A stretch of 64,000 bases of DNA from Gp1-AA122 sp036378535. Lineage in GTDB: Bacteria; Acidobacteriota; Terriglobia; Terriglobales; Acidobacteriaceae. A program made the translations under genes and the position numbers. This document shows, piece after piece, positions 1-8,333 of the stretch; position 1 is the first letter of the stretch, and each line of letters begins with the position of its first letter. Below the pieces are notes generated by a model, which saw only the letters and a program-made list of their open reading frames with translations, was not told the DNA's origin and made no database searches. The DNA lies in contig DASUWH010000066.1 of NCBI GenBank assembly GCA_036378535.1, forward strand, positions 1 through 64,000, read 5' to 3'.

Positions 1-1
1 G

Positions 2-142
2 TTGGCTTCGCGGTTGATACTTTTTGCAGGTAAAGATGGCGAGGCATTTCGTTCAACAAAGGCCGACTCCGACAGGACGTGGGCCGAGTTGGCCAATTCA
101 CGCCGACAGCTTGAGGTCCACCGATCAGAGCACGGATGCTAA
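2..142 (+). CDS. 3' end of an unknown gene (partial)
   Basis: An uninterrupted frame runs from the window edge to a TAA at 140-142 and encodes the last 46 residues of a protein, rich in charged residues and ending RRQLEVHRSEHGC. The start lies outside the window. I do not recognise the family. It sits on the island side of the tyrosine recombinase and tRNA-Cys, so it is probably cargo of the integrated element. Its stop overlaps the end of the convergent recombinase relic. It could also be a chance open frame, because only 46 codons are visible. Confidence 0.35.
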   Translation: MASRLILFAGKDGEAFRSTKADSDRTWAELANSRRQLEVHRSEHGC

Positions 143-324
143 CTGCGCTCCGCCTGTTTTCGCCACGTGCTGCTAACAAGATTTTCTAAAAGCACCTGCC
201 GCCCTTTTACCCATCGCGCACAGTGGTTCTCTGTGGTCTTCACGCTCTTGTGCCCAAGCAACTTGCTGACGTGCTCCAGGGGCACGCCCTTTTGCAGAAG
301 ATCCATGGCGAAAGTTGCGCTCTA
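139..324 (-). pseudogene. Tyrosine recombinase C-terminal relic (catalytic Tyr replaced)
   Basis: The minus strand encodes a fragment reading MDLLQKGVPLEHVSKLLGHK followed by SVKTTENHCARWVKGRQ and a stop at 139-141. It aligns by eye with the end of the intact integrase next door (DLLSKGVPLAEVSKLLGHES, then TTERAYSAWVKDRQ). The codon at 220-222 is TGT (Cys) where the intact protein has the nucleophilic Tyr. Upstream the frame hits a TAG at 322-324, so the rest of the catalytic domain is missing. It is a decayed second recombinase and would not be active. Confidence 0.75.
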
Positions 325-431
325 TTGCGCTCTGTCTAAATCGGGTACACGCCCCGCGAATGTAATACGTGACCGGCTTGGCCGTACTGTCGCGTGAAAG
401 ATGGGATTCGACGGAGGCATTAAATTAAAGA

Positions 432-473
432 GCCTCGCCATAGGTCCGAGAGAGAGAGACTATGCAGCGAGGC
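432..473 (-). terminator. Terminator-like hairpin downstream of the integrase
   Basis: An inverted repeat GCCTCGCCATAG / CTATGCAGCGAGGC forms a 12-bp stem with a 2-nt bulge and a purine-rich loop. Read on the minus strand it is followed by TCTTTAATTT. It lies about 40 bases past the integrase stop, so it is the likely Rho-independent terminator of that gene. Confidence 0.55.
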
Positions 474-513
474 CCTTTTCCCTAAGAGTGTCTTTGCCGG
501 GAACTATACGCCT

Positions 514-1653
514 TCACTCGGGCTTTTTCCACGTGCCCATGACCAATTGGTCTAGCCGGTCTTGACGGTCCTTGACCCACGCACTATAGGCCCGCTCTGT
601 GGTTTTAATGGATTCGTGCCCGAGCAGCTTGCTGACTTCGGCTAATGGCACGCCCTTTGATAGCAAGTCACACGCGAATGTGTCCCGCAACCGGTGTGAA
701 AGCATGTTGCCCACGGATCTAATGCCCGCGTCTTTGAAAAGTTGGCGCAAATCGTGTTGCCAATTTGTAACCGCGCTCTGCTCTTTCCCGTTGCCGGTGC
801 TCCAAAACACGTAAGTTACATTCCCATTCAGCACGGCTAAAATCTCCGCCGCAACTTCGGGCGGGAGTGGTACAGACACGTGCGTGCCGGTCTTCTGCCG
901 TGCGGTCACAATGCGGTAAATCCCTTTTGCTTTATCGTGGATAATTTCATCGCGGCGGAGGGTCACGGCGTCACGGATCGCGAGGCCGGACCATCGCATA
1001 GTCTGGACCAAGCCGCGCACGCGGGCGGCCTTTTGTGCATCCGCGAAACTCACCGGCACGGTCTTGAGTAAATGTTTGTATTCCTTCGCGGTTAGCGGGA
1101 GTGTTGGGGCCTCGTCTGCTTTAATCGGGGACAGCCGGGGCACGCGGTCCAGCCATTTGTTGTCATAGCAAAAGCGGAGGAAGTTTTTTAGCCGGGCCTG
1201 GACCATCTGCCGCGTGTTGGAAGACGGGTAGGCGTCTTCCCACCCGCTCTGATACTCAATGAGCAATTCCCGCGTGAGTCCGGCCACAGTAAACACGCCC
1301 TTGCCCGCTGCAAATGCCTTGAGCCGGTCCAGCTCCCGCTCATACTTGCCGAGCACGTCTGCTGAGATCCCCTGATTTTTCTTGTCCAATTGGAAGGTCT
1401 CAATTACGGAGTCTAGAAGTTGTCCGCCTGGAGTCTCCAGGACCGGGCGGCCCATGAGTTTGTCCAACAGCTCATGCTTCCTTAGTTCAGCTTCCCCCCA
1501 AGAGCGCGTCCCGGCCTTCTGCCTGTATTGCTTGCCGTTCTGTGTCCAGCGGAAATGTTTGCGGCAGTTGCACCGTTTCCAGGTCTCATCACCCTTGTAT
1601 TTACAGGCTGCCGAGTGCCTGACAATGATTGCGATATCCGGGACGTTCTGCAT
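514..1653 (-). CDS. Tyrosine recombinase / phage-type integrase
   Basis: This 379-residue site-specific recombinase probably integrated the element lying to the left. It has an N-terminal cysteine cluster (CKYKGDETWKRCNC, residues about 17-30) that may bind zinc, a SAM-like core-binding domain (about 90-190) and a catalytic domain. In the catalytic part the first Arg lies in GLAIRDAV, the His-x-x-Arg pair in SHRLRDTFA, the LGH motif in KLLGHES, and the nucleophile is Tyr in TTERAYSAW. All active-site residues are present, so it looks functional. Its 5' end faces tRNA-Cys, whose 3' end is about 90 bases away, the usual layout for integration into a tRNA gene. A CRP-like palindrome lies about 50 bases upstream. 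The relic at 139-324 is a related copy. Confidence 0.9.
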   Translation of the reverse strand: MQNVPDIAIIVRHSAACKYKGDETWKRCNCRKHFRWTQNGKQYRQKAGTRSWGEAELRKHELLDKLMGRPVLETPGGQLLDSVIETFQLDKKNQGISADVLGKYERELDRLKAFAAGKGVFTVAGLTRELLIEYQSGWEDAYPSSNTRQMVQARLKNFLRFCYDNKWLDRVPRLSPIKADEAPTLPLTAKEYKHLLKTVPVSFADAQKAARVRGLVQTMRWSGLAIRDAVTLRRDEIIHDKAKGIYRIVTARQKTGTHVSVPLPPEVAAEILAVLNGNVTYVFWSTGNGKEQSAVTNWQHDLRQLFKDAGIRSVGNMLSHRLRDTFACDLLSKGVPLAEVSKLLGHESIKTTERAYSAWVKDRQDRLDQLVMGTWKKPE

Positions 1654-1702
1654 AGGCCCTCACTTTCCGAGGGCAGCATAAAGCCAAAATTAAGCCAAGA
1701 TC

Positions 1703-1718
1703 AGTGACGTACATCACA
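1703..1718. promoter_or_regulatory. CRP/FNR-type palindrome upstream of the integrase
   Basis: The sequence AGTGACGTACATCACA fits the CRP pattern TGTGA-N6-TCACA in nine of ten positions. It lies 50 bases upstream of the integrase start, between that gene and tRNA-Cys. A cAMP- or other effector-responsive regulator of this family may control integrase expression. This rests on consensus match only. Confidence 0.4.
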
Positions 1719-1745
1719 ATGGCAGGTTTGATGCGGGTTTTGGAG

Positions 1746-1820
1746 TGGAGGCGCGGGTCGGAATCGAACCGACGTATAAAGGTTTTGCAGACCTCTCCCT
1801 TACCACTTGGGTACCGCGCC
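1746..1820 (-). tRNA. tRNA-Cys (GCA)
   Basis: On the minus strand the acceptor stem GGCGCGG/CCGCGCC, D arm, anticodon loop CTGCAAA with anticodon GCA, T arm GTCGG-TTCGATT-CCGAC and an encoded 3' CCA (1746-1748) are all visible. The 3' end points at the integrase, making this the probable attachment site and right-hand boundary of the element on the left. Confidence 0.95.
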
Positions 1821-2045
1821 CTTTATTTAAGTTAGCTGCTGCTGGGGAAAAAGTCCACAGCCCTCCAATCCTGGCCCCGCGCGGCCAGCCGAGGCCGCCG
1901 CCCGGTTTCCCTAAGGGTAGTTACGTTATTCACTCCTTCTTCTTACAGTAACGGCGGTATGGTTTCGGCCTGCTGCTTACGTCAGAGTGTTGGCACCCCA
2001 GAACTGACGGACGGGGTTTAGCCACCGTCTCGGAGTCGAACGAAA

Positions 2046-2666
2046 ATGTCGAAGAGTGCAGCCCTGATGTTGAGTATCGCCCTTACTTTCCCCCTGCTTG
2101 CCTCAGCTACCAGCAACACTTTTCAAAACAATGGCGGTCGAATCACCAGCAACGGAAATACTTTGTCGCTCTCGGGCTCAACGCTGAGTTCTGTGAGCAT
2201 AAACGGGTTAACTACCTCCGGCAGCCTAGGATCAGTGAGTTTTACCACCGGCACGCTCATGAGTGGGAGCCTGGACGACGGCGGCACCTTCGCCGCGGGC
2301 GGGACGTTCCAGGTCACCGCGAATGGCAGTAGCGGGATGACCTCCGGTATCGTGTTTCAAGGCACGTTTACGAGCCCGGTCACCTGGAAGGCCGTCTGGC
2401 ATCCGACTGGCGATCACCATGGCGACTGGACCTACCAGCTTTCCGGCCGCATCAGCGGTACTCTGGCCAATGGCCAGAAAGTCTCGGCCAACTTCATTGC
2501 TTTCACCTTCGACATCCCTCATGGCGGGGAATTTTCGTCCTCCGTAAGAGTTAGAGACGGTATGGCGACAACCGCGGCGGTTCCCGAGCCCGGCACCTTG
2601 GCCCTCCTGGGCACCGGGTTGGTTGGACTAGGCATGCTCGGCTTCCGTAAGCGCTCGGTGCGCTGA
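2046..2666 (+). CDS. PEP-CTERM sorting domain protein
   Basis: A 206-residue exported protein. An N-terminal signal peptide (MSKSAALMLSIALTFPLLAS, about residues 1-22) precedes a Ser/Thr/Gly-rich beta-type body of unknown function. The C-terminus has the PEP-CTERM signature: PEP motif in AAVPEPGTLALLGTG, a hydrophobic helix and a basic tail (FRKRSVR). Proteins of this type are recognised and processed by an exosortase and end up at the cell surface or in exopolysaccharide. No exosortase gene is in the window. The ribosome-binding site is weak. A strong terminator follows immediately. Confidence 0.85.
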   Translation: MSKSAALMLSIALTFPLLASATSNTFQNNGGRITSNGNTLSLSGSTLSSVSINGLTTSGSLGSVSFTTGTLMSGSLDDGGTFAAGGTFQVTANGSSGMTSGIVFQGTFTSPVTWKAVWHPTGDHHGDWTYQLSGRISGTLANGQKVSANFIAFTFDIPHGGEFSSSVRVRDGMATTAAVPEPGTLALLGTGLVGLGMLGFRKRSVR

Positions 2667-2691
2667 ATCCGGTCAGCCGTTAAACTTCCCC

Positions 2692-2714
2692 AGCCCGCTT
2701 AGGCGGGCTTTTTC
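2692..2714 (+). terminator. Rho-independent terminator of the PEP-CTERM gene
   Basis: Stem AGCCCGC/GCGGGCT with a 4-nt loop, followed by TTTTTC, 26 bases after the PEP-CTERM stop codon. Confidence 0.85.
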
Positions 2715-2793
2715 ATTTCAGGCAATATCCCTCGGAGCACGTCTCCACGGGAAGCGTCTCCTATTGCCCAACTATCCTTGGCTGAAAGTCGAA

Positions 2794-2825
2794 CGGCCTC
2801 AAGGCTTTTAGAGCGCTTGAGGCCG
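2794..2825 (-). terminator. Hairpin downstream of tRNA-Gly
   Basis: A 10-bp inverted repeat CGGCCTCAAG/CTTGAGGCCG lies just beyond the 3' end of minus-strand tRNA-Gly. It has no U-run, so it is a processing or termination hairpin rather than a textbook terminator. Confidence 0.35.
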
Positions 2826-2848
2826 ACAAATTTCTTATGAAATTGATC

Positions 2849-2923
<75 letters not shown>

Positions 2924-2952
2924 TCGTTCTTTCATTCTACAGCACTTGCTTG

Positions 2953-3245
2953 TTACTGCCAATTCGCTGCACTCGCACGGCGCTCCCGCTCGGCTCGTTT
3001 GGAACAATTTCCCAACTCAGCAACGTATTGCTCCTGCGCCTCCCGTGCTGTCGTATGGATGTGATACATCGTCATATCCTTGCTGCTGTGGCGCGGCTCA
3101 TCCGGGATTTCGGACAGCCATATCCTTTGCTGTTCCACTTGTGCCGGATGTGGATTTCCCCTCGATCCAATCGATGGCATCCTAACTCAGCGTCAATGCC
3201 TCACTGATTCTCATTCCGGTGACGGCAATGAGAATCACGAACACT
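2953..3245 (-). pseudogene. Degraded tyrosine recombinase relic beside tRNA-Gly
   Basis: From about 3245 down to a TAG at 3182-3184 the minus strand reads VKVFVILIAVTGMRISEALT. This is the recombinase box containing the first catalytic Arg (TGMRISEAL). After that stop the sequence continues with DAIDWIEGK and, further on, PRHSSKDMTMYHIHTTAREA, which resembles the C-terminal GHSS...Y region of such enzymes. Stops and frame changes separate the parts, and no start or complete catalytic set survives, so it is non-functional. It suggests an older integration at tRNA-Gly. Confidence 0.55.
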
Positions 3246-3465
3246 TTCACCACCGGATCGAATAGATGGTATGCGCGGGTTTGTCCTTCGGCGCACGCTT
3301 TCCGTTCCACCCGATGCGCCACTTGCCGCGTTCATTGATGCTGCTAACAGTCACCCCGTGTGCGAGATCATCCCTCCTCGCGCTGCCTGAGTTTGCTTGG
3401 TCGGAGCCGGAAGTGGAGTACGACCAACCTCCCGTGTCGGATAGTTCCAGCGCTTTCGACTCAGC

Positions 3466-3798
3466 TTAGGCTACTTCGTCCTGAAACTGCGGGAGTGGTT
3501 CGTAATGCCTGAATTCGATAGCAATCTCCGAGCGGGTGCCGAATTCCCCTCGGCGAAGCACTCTCCCGACGCAGACGATATGAACCTCACGGGTGCGCGT
3601 GATCTCGATGGGAAAAACCAGGGTGAGGCCGACCTCAGTGCCCTCTTGCACGCAGTTACTCGTCCTCAGCAATGCTCCCCCGAGCGACAAATTTCGGGTG
3701 ACCGCGGCGGTGTCGGCGGGGCAGGTTGGACACGTGAGGGTCACGATCTGCTCAACGGGTACGCGAGGATACTGGCGGCGCTCGGAGACTGTGCGCAT
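3466..3798 (-). CDS. PilZ domain protein
   Basis: A 110-residue single-domain PilZ protein, the commonest receptor fold for cyclic di-GMP. The two ligand motifs are present: R8-QYP-R12 near the N-terminus and N37-LSLGG42 (the (D/N)xSxxG motif). No signal peptide or membrane segment is seen, so it should act in the cytoplasm, probably binding a partner protein. It lies downstream of and in the same orientation as the large kinase, 92 bases past its stop, so co-transcription is possible. The effector process is not evident. Confidence 0.85.
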   Translation of the reverse strand: MRTVSERRQYPRVPVEQIVTLTCPTCPADTAAVTRNLSLGGALLRTSNCVQEGTEVGLTLVFPIEITRTREVHIVCVGRVLRRGEFGTRSEIAIEFRHYEPLPQFQDEVA

Positions 3799-3890
3799 CT
3801 TCTCAGTTTAATGATAGGAGTGAACAGCGCTGATGGCTAGTGAATATTGGCGTCGCGGCGGGGATAGGGATGGGACTAGCGCGGGCTGGG

Positions 3891-6725
3891 CTACTTTAGC
3901 TTTTCGTATTCGGCTTTGGCTTCTCTCAGCACCGGAACATGAGAATCCGCGTCTTTCCAGAGCGCCAGGAAATCCTGATACGCAATGCGCGCGTGCGACT
4001 GGTCTGGTTGCAGGGCATAGGCGCGGCCAAGCCCCAGGTGAGCGAGGGAAACAATGACATCGGGGCCGTAATAGCCCTGGATGTCGACCACCTTCTGAAA
4101 CTCCTGAGCCGCCTCACTTCCTTTCCCTGCTTTCAGATACGTGAGGCCGCGCGCGTAATGCAGACCATCGCTGGTGCGGGCATAGACTTCTGCCGTGTCC
4201 AGCAAATCCATAGCCTTGTCCGGACGCCCGCGTTGCAGCTCGGCTAGACCTTTGATCAGCGGCAAGGTAATGAACTGCGCCACCGTGTCGTTAGGACGGC
4301 GACGGCTGATGTCGTCAGCGAGGGCCAGCGCCTTGGCTTGATTCCCGGCGAAAGCAAACACTTGTGCGGCGGACCCTTCGACATCTGTAGCCGTCGAGAT
4401 TTTCAACGCTTCATTGGCGTCCGTGATCGCCGCCGAAGAATCTCCCGTGAGCAACTCCAGGACAGCCAGTTGTGTGAGCGCATTGGCGGGACCTTGCTTG
4501 AGGTTCAGTTGCTCCATGGCCTGCCTTGCCTTATTGGTGAAATCGCGGGCCGCCCGAATCTGTCCGCGCGCACCCGCCAGTTGAGCCCGGAACTTGAGAA
4601 CCTCAAGAGCCCCATTCGGCGTAGCTCCGGCAGTCTGCAGTTCCTTCTCCATGGTGGCGGTGTCGTTCTGGCCCCAGGCCAGAGCTGCCAATTGCATATG
4701 CAGGCCGTCCGACTTGAGATTGTGCTGCAGAGCTTCGTTCAAGGTTGCTTTCGCTTCCTCCAGACGGTTTAACCCGGCGTAGGAAGCGGCCAGATTGCCA
4801 TAGGCAGTAACGCTGCTGGGATCAATAGCCACGGCTTGGCGCGCGTTGTCCAGAGCGTTCTCGAATTGTCCCAGGCCCAGATAAATGTTGGCCAAATTAG
4901 TGTAAGGAATTGCATCGCGCGGATAAGTCTGCCGATACATTTCCAGCGCGGTAATGCCTTTGTCCAGTTGGCCTGAGTCGCCATAGTAGTGCGACATGAT
5001 GTAGAGCTTCTCGCGTTCGCTGGTGCGGTCACGCAACTCGAAAGCCTTCTGCCGATTCTGCTCCGACTGTTCCATCTGGCCCAAGTTGTTGTACACCGCT
5101 CCCAAACGGGCATACGCCATGGCGAAGTTGGGATCCAGTTCGACGGCATGCAGATAATGCGGTAGCGCATCCAGTTCGAGCCCGGCTTCGTGCTTAGCAT
5201 CGCCGAGAGTTAACGCTTTCAGTGCCTCCAGCGACGAAGTGGTTGCCTCCGACAAAGGTTTATCGAATTTCTGGATGGACGCCAGCGATTCACCCAAATT
5301 GCGGCGCACGTGGGTGGCAGCCTCCTGCACCGCGTCGAGCACCCGTTCCTTGCTTTTGGCCTGTACTTGTTCGTGGGCAAGCGAATCCCCGCTGCTGGCG
5401 TTAACGGCCTCCAGCGTGACCACGTATTGATTGCCCAGCGGGGCGATTGATCCCGTCATGAGGGCCTTGATGCCGTTGCGCTGGCAAATCTCACGCCCGG
5501 TCTCGCTGGATACGCGCTCATCGGGGGAGCGACCCATGAATTTCAGCGTCTGCTGGACCTTCTGCTCTGGAAAGACGTTGAGATAGGGAGATTGCTCCAA
5601 ATCAACGGCCAGCGCTTTCTTGAGAGTGCCATCGAAAACTGGATCTGCAGTCGTGTTGACGAAATCCGTGACCAGGATCGCGTCGCGCTCCGTCATGGCT
5701 CGTCCGTGGCGCACGGACACCAACGTGACCACAAAGGCAGCCACCAAGACGGCCAGGGCAATGCTGGCGTATCGCAGCCACGGCCGCGGCGCAGGTAGCG
5801 TCCGGCGCCGTACTCGCGCGGTTGGCTCAGCAACCGGGAGCGGGATTTGTGCCGACGATGTATCCCGCTTCAAACGCCTGAGATCAGCCCGTACTTCGGC
5901 CGCGCTCTGGTAGCGCAAGTCGCGATCTTTTTCCAGAAGCTTGCCGATGATTTCTTCCAGTTTGGGCGGTATATCCGGGTTCAGGCGCACCGGAGGAACA
6001 GGGGTGCGATTCAGAATCGCATCGAAGATGACAGCGGTGGTTTCACCGCGAAAGGGCAGCGCACCAGTCGCCATTTCATAAAGCACGGCGCCGAATGAAA
6101 ACAGATCGGTCCGCGTATCCAGATCCTTGCCGCGCGCCTGCTCGGGCGACATATAGCCGACGGTTCCCACCGTGCTGCCGGGATTGGTGAGCGTGACTTC
6201 TGCGCCGGAAGATCCCACGGTTGCGGTCTGTCCTACACTGACTGCGGTTTTAGCCGCGACTTTTGCCAGGCCGAAGTCGAGAACCTTCGCCTGCAGGCGT
6301 TCCGTGATGAAAATATTGGCTGGCTTGATGTCGCGATGGACGATGCCCTTGGCATGCGCCGCGTCCAGAGCGTCGGCGATTTCGATGGCCAGCGACAGCA
6401 CCTGCTCAATCTCCAGCGGAGGCTGCTGGGCAATGCGAGCTTTAAGCGTCTCCCCTTCCAACAACTCCATGGCGATGAAATGGCGGGCGCCATCCTGGCC
6501 GATCTCGTAGATGGTGCAGATGTTCGGATGATTCAATGCCGAGGCCGAGCGCGCCTCGCGCTGAAATCTTTCCAGCGCCTGGGCGTCATTTTCGAGATCA
6601 GGAGGCAGGAACTTCAGCGCCACGTGCCGGCCCAGATTCAAGTCCTCGGCCTCGTACACGACCCCCATTCCTCCGCCACCAAGTTGGTGCAGGATTCGAT
6701 AATGAGAGACGGTCTGACCGATCAT
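3891..6725 (-). CDS. Transmembrane Ser/Thr protein kinase with TPR repeats
   Basis: A 944-residue Hanks-type kinase. The catalytic domain (about 1-285) has the glycine loop GGGGMG (16-21), Lys38 (VALKF), HRD 130-132 (GIVHRDIKPAN), DFG 150-152 and an SPEQ element replacing APE. A basic linker leads to one transmembrane helix (about 316-338). The C-terminal part begins with a domain whose ILVTDFVNTTADPVFDGTL resembles the region found in many acidobacterial kinases before TPRs, followed by an array of TPRs (about 530-940) for protein contacts. All catalytic residues are intact. It is transcribed divergently from the DUF1326-like gene. Substrates cannot be told from sequence. Confidence 0.9.
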   Translation of the reverse strand: MIGQTVSHYRILHQLGGGGMGVVYEAEDLNLGRHVALKFLPPDLENDAQALERFQREARSASALNHPNICTIYEIGQDGARHFIAMELLEGETLKARIAQQPPLEIEQVLSLAIEIADALDAAHAKGIVHRDIKPANIFITERLQAKVLDFGLAKVAAKTAVSVGQTATVGSSGAEVTLTNPGSTVGTVGYMSPEQARGKDLDTRTDLFSFGAVLYEMATGALPFRGETTAVIFDAILNRTPVPPVRLNPDIPPKLEEIIGKLLEKDRDLRYQSAAEVRADLRRLKRDTSSAQIPLPVAEPTARVRRRTLPAPRPWLRYASIALAVLVAAFVVTLVSVRHGRAMTERDAILVTDFVNTTADPVFDGTLKKALAVDLEQSPYLNVFPEQKVQQTLKFMGRSPDERVSSETGREICQRNGIKALMTGSIAPLGNQYVVTLEAVNASSGDSLAHEQVQAKSKERVLDAVQEAATHVRRNLGESLASIQKFDKPLSEATTSSLEALKALTLGDAKHEAGLELDALPHYLHAVELDPNFAMAYARLGAVYNNLGQMEQSEQNRQKAFELRDRTSEREKLYIMSHYYGDSGQLDKGITALEMYRQTYPRDAIPYTNLANIYLGLGQFENALDNARQAVAIDPSSVTAYGNLAASYAGLNRLEEAKATLNEALQHNLKSDGLHMQLAALAWGQNDTATMEKELQTAGATPNGALEVLKFRAQLAGARGQIRAARDFTNKARQAMEQLNLKQGPANALTQLAVLELLTGDSSAAITDANEALKISTATDVEGSAAQVFAFAGNQAKALALADDISRRRPNDTVAQFITLPLIKGLAELQRGRPDKAMDLLDTAEVYARTSDGLHYARGLTYLKAGKGSEAAQEFQKVVDIQGYYGPDVIVSLAHLGLGRAYALQPDQSHARIAYQDFLALWKDADSHVPVLREAKAEYEKLK

Positions 6726-6857
6726 AGCTAGTCCTGGGAGGCTTGCTCCTGATGGTAGGCGGTGCGCAGGGCAGAGTCAACGCAAGCTCCTGCGACGGAA
6801 TCGCCCATAGTAAGGTACGCGCCATCCGGCTTAGTGGTTCCAGACCTCAGCCGATTT

Positions 6858-6875
6858 ATCACATTTAGATGTGAT
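6858..6875. promoter_or_regulatory. Palindromic operator-like site
   Basis: ATCACATTTAGATGTGAT has perfect 7-bp arms around a 4-bp spacer. It lies 43 bases upstream of the DUF1326-like start and in the divergent gap with the kinase, where a regulator could act on either gene. Confidence 0.4.
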
Positions 6876-6918
6876 TTCTCGTAAAATAGGACCAGAGCTT
6901 TGGGTGAGGAGTTCCCTT

Positions 6919-7584
6919 ATGCAATCTCGCGTAGTTGCTTTTGCCTGTGCGCTTGTGCTGGTGTGTTCGCTGAGTGCTGTTGCCGAACAAATTCGGGGTG
7001 ATTACATCGAGAGCCGCAGCGCCGACGTTTACACCGGCCAATGCTTCGCCAACGGCGAAGTCAACCTGGTCGGCAATGAGGCGATTCTCGGGTGGCACAT
7101 TCAAAACGGCTCCTGGAATGGCGTTGCTCTGGACGGATTGTCGGTTGCCGCGGCGGTGCGGGCCAAGGCAACCCTTGGCGACCCCTATGGCAATCCTTAT
7201 CCGGCGCAAGCCGTGCTGCTGGTCGACGACCAGGCGAACGCTCGCCAGCGCGCGGCGCTCGAGGATTTTGCCCGCCACATGGGCGGAGAGCTGCTTAAGA
7301 ATGTGGACCGCGTGATTGCCGCTCCCGTGCAACTTGAGGTCAACCATGAGCGCCACGGCTTCGCCCTGCTGCGCGCTGGACAATTTGCCACCGTGCAAAC
7401 CCGCTCTCTCGGCGATCAGGATCACCTGTGCGGAAACGAAGTCACGTTTTATCCGCCCCTGACTGACCTTGCCCATTCGATGCCCGCTGTTGCCGTTACC
7501 GACCAATATCAAGGCCCCGGCCTCGGAGTGTCGTGGGATTTGCATGGCAAGCGCAGCGCATTTGTCGGCACATTTGTGCGCTGA
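6919..7584 (+). CDS. Secreted DUF1326-like protein
   Basis: A 221-residue protein. The ATG at 6919 follows a GAGGA ribosome-binding site and begins a signal peptide (MQSRVVAFACALVLVCSLSA), so a longer upstream frame is not used. The mature part opens with GDYIESRSADVYTGQCFANGE and contains GWHIQNGSWNGVALDGLSV, a pattern I associate with the DUF1326 family, whose function is unknown. Cys residues (TGQCF and HLCGNE) could form a disulfide or bind a ligand. It stands alone behind a palindromic site. The family call is from memory of the motif. Confidence 0.65.
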   Translation: MQSRVVAFACALVLVCSLSAVAEQIRGDYIESRSADVYTGQCFANGEVNLVGNEAILGWHIQNGSWNGVALDGLSVAAAVRAKATLGDPYGNPYPAQAVLLVDDQANARQRAALEDFARHMGGELLKNVDRVIAAPVQLEVNHERHGFALLRAGQFATVQTRSLGDQDHLCGNEVTFYPPLTDLAHSMPAVAVTDQYQGPGLGVSWDLHGKRSAFVGTFVR

Positions 7585-7682
7585 CAGTTTCTAAATGATT
7601 CGGATAACGCGGGAGAAGGCTTAAGCCCTCGAGTGAGTTAAGGTTCACAACATTCGCTCTCGACGGTGCGTTAGTCTGACTC

Positions 7683-8333
7683 ATGCGCAAGTCCATCCTG
7701 CTGGGCATTGTTGTTTCTGCGTCTTTAATCTCAGCCATCGCTGGTACGGCGAAAGTTGATCGTATCGATCGCCCGTCCGATTCTCCGGTTCCTACTGCGG
7801 TCTGGGACGTCCTCGATACCAAGGGGTATCGGTTAACTCTCGAGGACGGCAGCACGGCTTGCGACATCTGGCTGCGTCTGAGCCTTCCCAGCAGTGGCGC
7901 AAAGGAAGTCGAGGGCGTGCTCTTTCCGGAGATCGCTCCATCTACTCTGGTCGGCCTGATTTCCTTTGCGAAACCGGCAACTGATTTCCGAGGACAGCCG
8001 ATCAAGGCTGGTTTTTATAGTCTGCGCTACGCACTTCTCCCCAACGACGGAAATCATCTCGGAGTCGCTCCCAGCCGCGATTTTGTTTTGCTGGTGCCTG
8101 CCTCGGCTGATCCTGATCCGGGCGCACAATTCAAGTTTGAAGAGCTAGTCAATCTCAGCAAAAAGGCAACGGGCACGAATCATCCCGGCCCACTCAGCCT
8201 GGTGCAGGCCGATTCCTCGATTCCAGGGATCTCTCATGATGACCAGGATCACTGGATTTTCAGCGTTAAAGTCTCGACGACCGGGGAACAGATTCCGATT
8301 GGATTAATCGTGAAAGGCACGGCGCAGCAGTGA
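7683..8333 (+). CDS. Secreted protein of unknown function
   Basis: A 216-residue protein with an N-terminal signal peptide (MRKSILLGIVVSASLISAIA) and a mature beta-rich body. One segment, PIKAGFYSLRYALLPNDGNH, followed by FVLLVP, resembles immunoglobulin-like or DUF2911-type exported proteins of Acidobacteriota, but I cannot assign a family firmly. It likely acts in the periplasm. It follows the DUF1326-like gene by about 100 bases in the same direction. No catalytic motif is visible. Confidence 0.6.
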   Translation: MRKSILLGIVVSASLISAIAGTAKVDRIDRPSDSPVPTAVWDVLDTKGYRLTLEDGSTACDIWLRLSLPSSGAKEVEGVLFPEIAPSTLVGLISFAKPATDFRGQPIKAGFYSLRYALLPNDGNHLGVAPSRDFVLLVPASADPDPGAQFKFEELVNLSKKATGTNHPGPLSLVQADSSIPGISHDDQDHWIFSVKVSTTGEQIPIGLIVKGTAQQ

